Shown piece after piece: positions 1 to 8,200 of a DNA stretch of 9,005 bases. The DNA is from Spongiibacteraceae bacterium (lineage in GTDB: Bacteria > Pseudomonadota > Gammaproteobacteria > Pseudomonadales > PIVM01): assembly GCA_030618505.1 (NCBI GenBank), contig JAUXDF010000104.1:1-9005 (forward strand), given 5' to 3'. Each line of letters begins with the position of its first letter. Position 1 is the stretch's first letter. Under the pieces are notes generated by a model. That model did not search any database and had not been told where the DNA came from. It saw only the letters and a list, made by a program, of their open reading frames with translations. The position numbers and the translations under genes were made by a program.

Positions 1-718
1 ACAACTGTGGTGCCATCGTTTCTGCTGGCGCTTACAACAACAGAACATGCCGAAAGAACAACAATTCATCGACATTAGTATTCCGCTGACTCAAGCACAA
101 AATAATACCGCTAATTTTCTAGCCTTAACACGCTTAAAACTGGAGCACACACCTTTAAGCAGCGCGGTGGAAACCATCCGCCTGGAAGCCTCTGAATTCA
201 GTCCGGCTGAACAGCACAGCCAAAACCTTTTTGATGATGTTATGGATAACGATCTTCACCCAGGAGATAAAACCAGCGGGAAAGACCAGGAAGCCTATCA
301 ACAACTATTGGATAAATTAACCACCCGCCTGGGAGAAAATGCAATCCTGCAATTAAGCAATCGTGATGAGCACCTGCCGGAATTCAGCTACATCCTATCC
401 CCTTTAACACAAAACCCTTTAACACAAAAAACTGGCACGTCCGATAAAGAAAAGTTACACCCGACAATCAATCAAGCAGGAAAACTTCGCCCACTGTTTT
501 TACTGCCCAAACCCTGCGCTCTACAAGCCAATAAAGACGGTTTGTACTGGCAAGGAAAAATGTATCTTTTGCAAGGCCCTGAACGCATCGAAAGCCGTTG
601 GTGGCAAGATTATAAAGCCCGCGACTACTATCTGGCACAACATGAAAATGGCAGCGTTTACTGGATCTATCAAGACCTGGCGAAGCAGCGCTGGTATGCC
701 CAGGGTATTTTTTCTTAA
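1..718 (+). CDS. imuB: ImuB, C-terminal part (Y-family polymerase-like mutasome hub), 5' truncated by window edge
   Basis: The reading frame is open from base 2 with no start codon, so the gene enters from the left; 238 residues are visible, about half of the usual ImuB length. The visible part is the region after the polymerase-like core: a Q-N-L-F-D-D stretch (bases 221-238) that fits the place and form of a beta-clamp-binding motif, an LLDKLTTRLGENAIL segment (about 306-350), an RPLFLLPKP segment (about 488-517), and the typical ImuB tail with RDYY, an aromatic-rich WIYQD and a final RWYAQGIFS. In the family, ImuB is a catalytically dead Y-family protein that binds the sliding clamp, ImuA and DnaE2 and recruits the error-prone polymerase to damaged DNA; the inactive active site itself cannot be checked here because it lies outside. 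dnaE2 follows 19 bases downstream in the same direction, which strongly supports the call. A perfect 15-base tandem repeat lies inside the gene (400-429). Confidence 0.9.
   Translation, partial: QLWCHRFCWRLQQQNMPKEQQFIDISIPLTQAQNNTANFLALTRLKLEHTPLSSAVETIRLEASEFSPAEQHSQNLFDDVMDNDLHPGDKTSGKDQEAYQQLLDKLTTRLGENAILQLSNRDEHLPEFSYILSPLTQNPLTQKTGTSDKEKLHPTINQAGKLRPLFLLPKPCALQANKDGLYWQGKMYLLQGPERIESRWWQDYKARDYYLAQHENGSVYWIYQDLAKQRWYAQGIFS
400..429 (+). repeat. Perfect 15-base tandem duplication inside imuB
   Basis: The unit CCCTTTAACACAAAA occurs twice back to back (400-414 and 415-429) with no mismatch. Being a multiple of three, it keeps the reading frame and yields the repeated peptide PLTQN-PLTQK. 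It sits in the variable linker between the LGENAIL segment and the RPLFLLP segment of ImuB. This looks like a recent slippage duplication in a tolerant linker. Confidence 0.85.
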
Positions 719-737
719 CACACAGAACAAAACAGCA

Positions 738-3700
738 ATGGATATTCAATACGCAGAACTACACGCCATCAGCAACTTCAGCTTTCTACGCAGTGCCTCA
801 CACCCTGAAGAGTTAGTGACGCAGGCGGCGGCCCTCGGCTATCAGGCCATCGCTATTACTGATGAGTGCTCTCTGGCCGGTGCTGTCAAAGCCTATGTTG
901 CCGCCAAAGCACAGAAGATAAAACTGCTTATCGGCAGCGAGATTGTCTTGCAAGAAGGTATCAAACTGGTATTACTGGCACCCGACCGGCAGGCCTATAG
1001 CGAACTGTCCGCACTAATCACCCTCGGCAGAAGACGCAGCGAAAAAGGAAAATATCAACTTCACTTAAAAGACCTGCAGTTTAACTGTCGTCACTGTCTG
1101 GCAATATGGTTGCCACAGCATACGCAGACTAAAACAAACGATAAAGCCGTCCATCAAGCTGACTTAGTACAAGCCTTTTCTCAACGCCTCTGGCTTGGGG
1201 TGGAGCTCTTTCTTGGCGGCCAGGACCAACAACACTATGTTGAATGGCATCAACTGGCTCGCAAACACCAGCTACCCATGCTGGCCTGCGGTGATGTGCA
1301 AATGCACCAGAAAGAACGCAAAGCCTTGCTGGATACACTCACCGCCATCCGGCTGAATACCCCGCTTGAACAGCTCGGCAGCCGTCTTCATGCCAATGCC
1401 GAGCGTTATTTAAGGCCGTTGAAAACATTGGCAAAAATCTACCCTGCTGAGTTGTTAAAAGAATCTGCTCGCATCGCGGAACGCTGTCACTTTAGCCTGG
1501 ATGAATTACGCTACGAATACCCTCAGGAAGTGGTTCCCGCAGGGCTTGAGCCGCATAACTACCTACATCAACTTGTCACACAGGGAGCACAACAACGCTG
1601 GCCCGATGGTATTCCTGTTGGTATTCAAAAGCAGCTGGAAAAAGAACTGATTCTGATTCAAGAGCTGAGTTACGAGCACTATTTTTTAACCGTCTACGAT
1701 ATCGTTCAGTTTGCTCGCAGCCAGCAGATTCTCTGTCAGGGACGAGGCTCTGCGGCCAATTCAGTGGTTTGCTATTGTCTGTTTATCACCGAGGTGGCGC
1801 CGGATAAAATCAACCTGCTCTTTGAGCGCTTTATTTCCAAAGAACGAAATGAGCCACCGGATATCGACGTTGATTTTGAACATCAGCGCCGCGAAGAGGT
1901 GATCCAATATATCTATAAAAAATACGGCCGTGACAGAGCAGCACTGGCTGCCACCGTTATCACCTATCGCCCTCGCAGCGCCATCCGGGATGTCGGCAAA
2001 GCGCTAGGTCTGGATATTCTGTTTGTTAATCAACTAGCAAAATCACTGGCTTGGTGGGACAGGCGCAATGATTTGAACCGTCGCTTTCAGGAAAGCGGTA
2101 TTGCTAACAGTAGCCAAACAGCCGAGTATTTTTTCAAACTGGTCGAGGCCATTCAGGGTTTTCCCCGCCACCTCTCCCAACATGTCGGTGGTTTTATTAT
2201 TACCGCCAGCCCAATCAGCACACTGGTGCCTGTTGAAAACGCCTCCATGAAAAATCGCACGGTTATTCAATGGGACAAGGTAGATATTAAAACCCTTGGA
2301 CTGATGAAAATTGATGTACTGGCGCTAGGCATGCTGACCGCCATCCGCAAATGTTTTTCACTGATCAATAGCTACCAGCATGTAGCCATCCATATGGGCA
2401 ATATCCCTGCAGAAGATCCTCTTACCTACGACATGCTCTGTCGTGGTGATAGTGTTGGTGTATTTCAGGTGGAATCGCGTGCACAAATATCCATGTTGCC
2501 ACGCCTTAAACCGACCTGCTTTTATGATCTGGTGATTGAAGTTGCCATCGTACGTCCCGGCCCGATTCAAGGAGATATGGTTCATCCCTACCTGAAACGC
2601 CGCAATGGCGAGGAAAATGTCAGCTACCCCAACGATGAGGTAAAAGCGGTATTAAAACGCACTTTAGGCGTGCCCATTTTTCAGGAGCAAGTGATAAAAC
2701 TGGCGATGGTGGCCGCCGGTTTCAGTGGTGGTGAAGCCGATCAATTACGCCGCGCAATGGCCAGCTGGGGACACAATGGCAACCTGCAAACATTTGAGCA
2801 AAAACTGATTGGCGGCATGTTGGAACGAGGCCACAGTGAAGAATTTGCCCAGCGGCTTTTTCGTCAGATGCAGGGTTTTGGCGAATACGGTTTTCCCGAA
2901 TCCCACGCCGCCAGTTTTGCTTTACTGGTGTATGTCTCCGCCTGGCTGAAATGCCACTACCCCGCCGCTTTTTATGCGGCTCTGATTAACAGTCGCCCGA
3001 TGGGTTTTTACTCGCCCTCGCAGTTAATACAGGATGCCCGTCGCCACGGCATTAAAGTATTACCCATTGATATTCACCACAGTGACTGGCCCTGCAGCCT
3101 CGAACATTCAGACAACAGACAAACACTTAAATCTGAACAACCACACATTCGATTGGGCATGCTGATGATTAAGGGCTTTAACCCTAAAGCAGCCGCTCGG
3201 ATTATTCAGGGCAGACAACAAACACCCTTCCAGAATTTGCAGGATTTAAGCTATCGCGCCCAGCTTAATAAAGGCGAAATGGATGCACTGGTTGCCGCTA
3301 ATGCTCTCGTCTCCATTGCCGGCCACCGCTACCAGGCTCACTGGCAAGCACAGGCGATAGAGGAGTCACGACCACTGTTTCAGGCCCGCGAGCAAACCGC
3401 CGCTTATGCTCTGCACGATAATATAGAACTCCCTGCCCCCAGCGAAGCACAAAATCTGCTGGCCGATTACAACAGCACAGGCCTCACCTTAAATCGCCAC
3501 CCGATGGCTTTGCTGCGCGAACAACAACCCTTTGATCGCTGTAAACAGGCAATACAATTGCAGGGCTTAAATCATGGACGTTTTGTTCGAGTCGCCGGTA
3601 TCGTCACCGGCCGCCAGCGCCCCGGCTCAGCATCCGGCGTGCTGTTTCTGACACTCGAAGATGAAAGTGGCAATCTGAATATTATTGTCTGGAAAGCGCT

Positions 3701-3860
3701 GCAGGAACGATGTCGACAACCGCTGTTAAGCGGCAAACTGTTATTAATCAAAGGAGTCGTTGAATGCAAAGAGTCGGTTATTCATGTGATTGCCGGTGAT
3801 ATTTTGGATTACAGCGACAGACTGGCGCAGTTTTCACTGCCTTCGCGGGACTTTCATTAA
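738..3860 (+). CDS. dnaE2: Error-prone DNA polymerase DnaE2 / ImuC (C-family)
   Basis: This 1040-residue protein is of normal DnaE2 length. Order of parts: an N-terminal PHP domain (about residues 4-200) starting YAELHAISNFSFLR, where the usual second His of the HxH pair is Ile11, so it is degenerate as in DnaE2 generally; a polymerase core with QGRGSAANS at 334-342, PDIDVDF with catalytic Asp377 and Asp379, and the third Asp526 in MKIDVLALG; the family block ESRAQISMLPRLKP; the FGEYGFPESHAASFALL block; a helix-hairpin-helix region; an OB fold (about 945-1030); and the family ending SRDFH. The tau-binding tail of replicative DnaE and an obvious clamp motif are absent, which fits recruitment through ImuB. 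It carries out mutagenic translesion synthesis in the SOS response. The ATG at 738 was chosen because homologues begin just before YAELH; ATGs at 642 and 696 overlap imuB. The ribosome site is weak, suggesting coupling to imuB translation. Confidence 0.96.
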   Translation: MDIQYAELHAISNFSFLRSASHPEELVTQAAALGYQAIAITDECSLAGAVKAYVAAKAQKIKLLIGSEIVLQEGIKLVLLAPDRQAYSELSALITLGRRRSEKGKYQLHLKDLQFNCRHCLAIWLPQHTQTKTNDKAVHQADLVQAFSQRLWLGVELFLGGQDQQHYVEWHQLARKHQLPMLACGDVQMHQKERKALLDTLTAIRLNTPLEQLGSRLHANAERYLRPLKTLAKIYPAELLKESARIAERCHFSLDELRYEYPQEVVPAGLEPHNYLHQLVTQGAQQRWPDGIPVGIQKQLEKELILIQELSYEHYFLTVYDIVQFARSQQILCQGRGSAANSVVCYCLFITEVAPDKINLLFERFISKERNEPPDIDVDFEHQRREEVIQYIYKKYGRDRAALAATVITYRPRSAIRDVGKALGLDILFVNQLAKSLAWWDRRNDLNRRFQESGIANSSQTAEYFFKLVEAIQGFPRHLSQHVGGFIITASPISTLVPVENASMKNRTVIQWDKVDIKTLGLMKIDVLALGMLTAIRKCFSLINSYQHVAIHMGNIPAEDPLTYDMLCRGDSVGVFQVESRAQISMLPRLKPTCFYDLVIEVAIVRPGPIQGDMVHPYLKRRNGEENVSYPNDEVKAVLKRTLGVPIFQEQVIKLAMVAAGFSGGEADQLRRAMASWGHNGNLQTFEQKLIGGMLERGHSEEFAQRLFRQMQGFGEYGFPESHAASFALLVYVSAWLKCHYPAAFYAALINSRPMGFYSPSQLIQDARRHGIKVLPIDIHHSDWPCSLEHSDNRQTLKSEQPHIRLGMLMIKGFNPKAAARIIQGRQQTPFQNLQDLSYRAQLNKGEMDALVAANALVSIAGHRYQAHWQAQAIEESRPLFQAREQTAAYALHDNIELPAPSEAQNLLADYNSTGLTLNRHPMALLREQQPFDRCKQAIQLQGLNHGRFVRVAGIVTGRQRPGSASGVLFLTLEDESGNLNIIVWKALQERCRQPLLSGKLLLIKGVVECKESVIHVIAGDILDYSDRLAQFSLPSRDFH

Positions 3861-3861
3861 A

Positions 3862-3885
3862 TCGTAGGGTGCGGCCCCCGCACCA
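3862..3885 (+). repeat. REP-like repeat, left arm of an inverted pair
   Basis: This 24-base unit begins two bases after the dnaE2 stop. It starts TCGTAGGGTG and contains a perfect 7-bp hairpin, GGTGCGG-CCC-CCGCACC (3868-3884). The reverse complement of 3970-3993 matches it at 20 of 24 positions. No T-run follows the hairpin on the + strand, so it is not a standard intrinsic terminator for dnaE2, though the structure could protect the 3' end of the mRNA or weaken transcription. A short palindrome in an inverted pair between convergent genes is the usual form of REP/BIME elements. Confidence 0.7.
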
Positions 3886-3962
3886 TGAAACTCAACATTG
3901 GCGCGAAGAGCACAACCCAATGCCATTAGAACTGCAGCCATGAACATTGTGCGTTTCACTCT

Positions 3963-3987
3963 AAAAAAGTGGTGCGGAAACCACACC
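3963..3987 (-). terminator. Candidate intrinsic terminator of the REC/HD-GYP gene
   Basis: On the - strand the GC-rich hairpin GGTGTGG-TTT-CCGCACC (3987 down to 3971) is followed after two bases by six T (3968-3963), the form of a Rho-independent terminator. It lies about 48 bases beyond the TGA of the response regulator gene (4036-4038). It is built from the right REP-like arm, so one element appears to serve as both repeat and terminator. Confidence 0.65.
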
Positions 3988-3993
3988 CTACGA
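3970..3993 (-). repeat. REP-like repeat, right arm of an inverted pair
   Basis: Read on the - strand it starts TCGTAGGGTG and holds the hairpin GGTGTGG-TTT-CCGCACC, seven pairs with one G-T wobble. It differs from the left arm at four places, three of them the loop (CCC against TTT) and one the wobble position; the changes leave the stem pairable, which suggests the fold is what is kept. The arms are separated by 84 bases that themselves contain short inverted matches (TGAAAC 3886-3891 with GTTTCA 3953-3958; CATTGG 3896-3901 with CCAATG 3917-3922). Confidence 0.7.
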
Positions 3994-4035
3994 AAATCTT
4001 TCACGGGATTTCTATCAAACATTAGGCATTAAACA

Positions 4036-5145
4036 TCAAACGTTTTTTAAAACCCCCTTCGACGACTGCTCCACAGTCATATCCACCACATCCGGATATT
4101 TAGCCCGAATAGTCAGCAAATCACCCAATACCTGATCAAAGTGATTTACCACTTGCGGATCAAAAATAACACCGGAGTTGTCATGAATATAATCCACCGT
4201 GTCCGTCACCGTCCAAGGCTGTTTGTATGGACGGTGCGACAATAAGGCATCAAAGACATCGCAGATGGTGACAATACGGGCAAAGAGTGGAATATCCTCC
4301 CCCTTTAATCCCAGCGGATAACCGGAACCATCCCATTTTTCGTGATGAGATTTCGCCAATAACGCGGCGGCGGAAAACAGTTCAGACTCCTGCCCAGCCA
4401 ATATTTCAGCACCAATTTCAGCGTGGGTTTTCATCACCACCCACTCCGATTCAGTAAGGGGTCCACTTTTCAGCAATACCCGGTCGGGAATCGCAATTTT
4501 GCCGATATCATGCATAGGACTGGCATGGCGAATAATCTCGCACTCTTTTTCAGACAAGCCCATTTGCCTGGCTAAGCAAGCAGACGTTTCACTGATACGA
4601 ATAACATGCATACCGGTTTCATTGTCCCGGTATTCCGCCGCCTTGCCCAAGCAACGAATCAGATTAACCTGAATATCAAACAGTTGTTGGGTACGCTCCA
4701 TTACCCTGCGCTCAAGCTCATGCTTATCTTTAATGACCTCCTTATGAAGCAGACGCACCTCAAGAATATTTCGAACCCGTAAAATAACCTCAAGTCGCTC
4801 AAAGGGTTTGTTAATAAAATCCTTGGCACCGCTGGAAAGCGCAATATTGCGAACATCTTCACTTTGGTCAGCAGTTAAGATAAGGATGGGTAGATAATCA
4901 CCGGGGTAGTCACATTGCAGCTGAGCCATAACATCAAAACCGCTCATCTGCGGCATGTGAATATCGAGCAGGATCAAGTCATACATATTACTGCGATACA
5001 TATCCCTGACCAATGAGGGGTCAGTGGTGGTATCGATATTAATGTAACCGTCATTACTGAGAATTTTCTGAACAACCTGAATATTTACTGGGTTATCATC
5101 AACAATCAGAATATGCCCTGCGTGAATTTTATCTTTTATTGGCAT
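4036..5145 (-). CDS. Response regulator with REC and HD-GYP domains (probable c-di-GMP phosphodiesterase, RpfG-like)
   Basis: The 369-residue protein has an N-terminal receiver domain (about 10-127) with acidic pair Asp16/Asp17, phospho-acceptor Asp61 in LLDIHMP, Thr91 and Lys113; a charged helical linker (about 128-158) likely to be a coiled coil; and an HD-GYP domain (about 160-350). The HD-GYP signatures are MHDIGK (His212, Asp213, Lys216) and HHEKWDGSGYP (267-277). Glu176, His180, His241, His267, His268 and Asp296 keep the spacing of the metal ligands known from the trinuclear-iron HD-GYP protein PmGH, so an active enzyme is expected. The family hydrolyses cyclic di-GMP to GMP in the cytoplasm, under control of phosphorylation by a partner histidine kinase; no kinase gene is in the window, so the partner is unknown. 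The last 19 residues are a short non-conserved tail. The start at 5145 places the receiver motif at the normal distance, but no strong ribosome site precedes it. It lies downstream of the RND pump gene on the same strand. Confidence 0.93.
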   Translation of the reverse strand: MPIKDKIHAGHILIVDDNPVNIQVVQKILSNDGYINIDTTTDPSLVRDMYRSNMYDLILLDIHMPQMSGFDVMAQLQCDYPGDYLPILILTADQSEDVRNIALSSGAKDFINKPFERLEVILRVRNILEVRLLHKEVIKDKHELERRVMERTQQLFDIQVNLIRCLGKAAEYRDNETGMHVIRISETSACLARQMGLSEKECEIIRHASPMHDIGKIAIPDRVLLKSGPLTESEWVVMKTHAEIGAEILAGQESELFSAAALLAKSHHEKWDGSGYPLGLKGEDIPLFARIVTICDVFDALLSHRPYKQPWTVTDTVDYIHDNSGVIFDPQVVNHFDQVLGDLLTIRAKYPDVVDMTVEQSSKGVLKNV

Positions 5146-5187
5146 TCGCTAAGCTGTCCGGACTAACTTGCTGTAGGGTTATTATTC

Positions 5188-5193
5188 AGTATA
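5188..5193 (-). promoter_or_regulatory. Candidate -10 box for the REC/HD-GYP gene in a 140-base gap
   Basis: The gap 5146-5285 between the RND stop and the regulator start holds no gene. Read on the - strand it contains TATACT (5193-5188), five of six matches to the sigma-70 -10 box, about 43 bases upstream of the start codon and followed by AT-rich sequence. The only -35 candidate is poor (TTTAGA, 19-base spacing), so an activator may be needed or the box may be fortuitous. An 8-base palindrome GTCCGGAC (5156-5163) lies just before the start codon. I see no intrinsic terminator after the RND gene, so readthrough from the pump operon is also possible. Confidence 0.3.
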
Positions 5194-5285
5194 GACAATC
5201 ACAGCATTTTTCTCTAAATAAATCAAGCAACTGGCGTTAATCCGCCTCTCCAAGCTAGCGCTCAAAAAGGCAACTACGCTCAGGC

Positions 5286-8200
5286 TTAGGGCTCATCGTG
5301 CTGGGACGTCGCCTTATGCCGGTGATCCCTGGCCAGATACGTGTACATCACTGGCACCACAAACAGAGTGAAGATTGTACCAATCGCCATCCCCGAGGTA
5401 ATCACCAGGCCAATACTGAAGCGACTCGCGGCCCCTGCGCCACTGGCTATCAATAGCGGCAGCACACCAAAAACCATCGCTGCAGTGGTCATCAAAATGG
5501 GACGCAAACGCACCACACTTGCCTCGGCTACCGCGTCCATCGGCGACAGATTCTTTTCGCGCTGAAGCTTATTGGCAAAATCGACAATCAATATACCGTG
5601 TTTACTGATCAGGCCAATCAGTGTCACCAGACCAATTTGGGTGTAGATATTCATGGTGGCCATTCCCAGCGCCATCGGGATAAGTGCGCCAAAGATAGAC
5701 ATCGGCACGCTAATCAAAACAATAAAAGGATCGGTAAAACTCTCAAACTGAGCGGCCAATACCAGATAAATAAGCATAAATGAGAATATAAAGGTCAGTG
5801 CTAACACGCCCCCCTCCTCAATAAACTGACGAGACTCGCCCATGTAGTCATGCCCAAAACCCGCCGGCAAGCTTCTTTCAGCAATGCGATTTAATTCTTC
5901 TATGCCATCTCCCATGGTAACCCCTGGTGCCAACATAGCGCCAATATAGGTGGCATTAAGCTGTTGAAACTGGGATAACTTATTGGGTTTTGAAACCAGT
6001 TCCATCGAGACCAAAGCGCCCAGAGGAACACTGACACCACGCTCGGATTTAACGTAGTAATAATTGAGTACATCGGGGTTACGTCGAAAATCCTGCTGCG
6101 CCTGTGGAATAACCTGATAACTATGGCTGCCATAGGCAAAACGGCTACTGTAATTTTCACCCAGTAGTACCGACAAGGTTTTGCCAATTTCTTCAACACT
6201 GACATCCAGCTCCGCCGCCTTATCACGATCAACGTGCAACTGCACCTGCGGTTTATCAAATTTCAATTCTGAGGAGACATAAACAAACTTACCACTCTTT
6301 CGAGCCTCGCCAACGATATTCTCTGCCACCTGATAAATAACTTCATCGGATGCGGTCGAGGTAAGAACAAACTGTAGCGGCAACCCCGTTCCCGCACTAG
6401 GAATGGAGGGCAAATTAAAGGCATAAATTCGCAGGCCAGCCACCGTGGATAAGTTTGCAGAAAGCTCATCCTTAATTTCCATTGCTGAGCGTTCCCGTTC
6501 CGACCAGTCTTTTAAAATAACCAGAGAGAAAAATCTATTAACACCTCGCAAACCATCAATAATAAAATTTTCCTCCATTTCCGGCACCTCACTGATGATT
6601 TCTTCAACCTGTCGGGTATACGCTTTAAGATAATCAAGATTGGCAGAAAGCGGTGCAACACCGGAAACAAAAACAACGCCTTGATCCTCATTGGGAGCCA
6701 ATTCCTGACTGATTTCTCCGTAGAGAAAATAGATACTACACAGTATTGCGCCACTAAAAAGCACAATGACTGGACGGTGCTGTAAGGAATCGTTAAGCCA
6801 ACGCTGATAAGTACTCTTTACACGCTCAAAACGTCGATCGAGTTTTTTGCTAAGCGTATTTTTATTATTATCATCCTGTGCTTTAAGCAGTTTGGCACAC
6901 ATCATCGGCGACAGCGTCAGTGCTACGATGCCGGAAACAATTACCGCGCCGGCCAAAGTATAAGCAAACTCGGTAAACAGGGTGCCCGTTAAACCTTCCA
7001 GAAAACCAATCGGACCATACACCGCCGCCAGGGTAATCGTCATGGCGATAACCGGAAAAGCGATTTCTCTGGCGCCAATGAGTGCCGCCGCCATCGGTTC
7101 TTGTCCTTCCTCAATGTGTCGCTGAATATTTTCTACCACCACGATGGCATCATCCACCACTAAGCCAATAGCCAGCACCATCGCCAGCAAGGTCAGCAAG
7201 TTGACGGAAAAGCCCATCGCTAACATCAGACCTAAAACACCAATTAATGACAGAGGAATGGTAACAACGGGAATAATAACGGAGCGAAAAGAACCGAGAA
7301 AAAGAAAAATAACAGCAATAACAATTAAACTGGCCTCAAAGATAGTTTTAACCACCTCATCAATCGAGCGTTGAATAGCAAAGGTGGTATCGAAAACCAA
7401 ATCCAGTTTCACCCCGGGTGGTAGCTGTGCTTCAATTTCGGGCAAAACATCACGAACACGTTTTGCCACTTCAATCGGGTTAGCACTGGAAGCTGCAGAG
7501 GTTTCGATAAATACCGCCCTGGCACCATCAAAACGAATACCGGAATTATAGTTCTCTGCGCCAAGCTCTACTTTGGCAACATCATTAAGCCGAACCAGCG
7601 TGCCGTTGGCATGTTTAACAACAATATTTTCAAAGTCTTCTACACTGCTTAAACCGGTTTTTGCTTCAATATTAAATACCCAATAAGCACCCTGGGTCTG
7701 CCCCGCCGAACTTTGTACATTATGTTTGTTGATTGCCTGATCAACCTCATCCGCTGAGATATTGTAAGCCGCCATGCGGGTGCTATTGAGCCAAATGCGC
7801 ATAGCAAAGGTCTTTTTACCGCGCAAGGTTGCCTGACCAATACCCTCAATGGTACTCAAGACCGGTTGCACCACCTTGCTGAGATAATCTGTAATCTGCG
7901 CCTCTGACATTTGCTCTGAGGAAAAACTGATAAATTGCAAAATCCCCGAACCCAAACCTACCATTTTTTCGACAATAGGGTCTTCTGTTTCGCGGGGAAG
8001 CTCTCCTCGCACTTTGTAGACCTTGGTGCTGATCTCCTGCAAGGCGGTATTAATATCATAGCCCGGCTGTAGATAGGCCATAATGGTGGATACATTTTCA
8101 TTGCTGATCGCAGTGATATAAGAAATGCCCTCAGCCGTTGCAATCGCATGCTGTAAGGGGGTAGTGATAAAACCTTTAACGAGCTCGGCACTGGCGCCAG

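Noticed and set aside
642..737. Upstream in-frame extension of dnaE2 starting at 642 or 696
   Set aside because: The extra residues overlap the conserved ImuB tail and are not expected in DnaE2, which begins just before YAELH.
3538..3548. CTGT-AA-ACAG palindrome within dnaE2, considered as a LexA site
   Set aside because: Half-site spacing is two bases instead of the eight expected for a gammaproteobacterial LexA box, and it lies deep inside a coding region.
3834..4022. 62-codon open frame on the - strand covering the dnaE2 end and the REP-like element
   Set aside because: It overlaps the conserved dnaE2 C-terminus, runs straight through both palindromic arms and the candidate terminator, and resembles no known domain; it is most likely a by-product of the repeat, of the kind often annotated as a hypothetical protein.
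5220..5288. Possible intrinsic terminator after the RND pump gene
   Set aside because: On the - strand there is a short TTTTT but no GC-rich stem directly before it; the GAGCG/AGCGCT matches are too short and badly placed.
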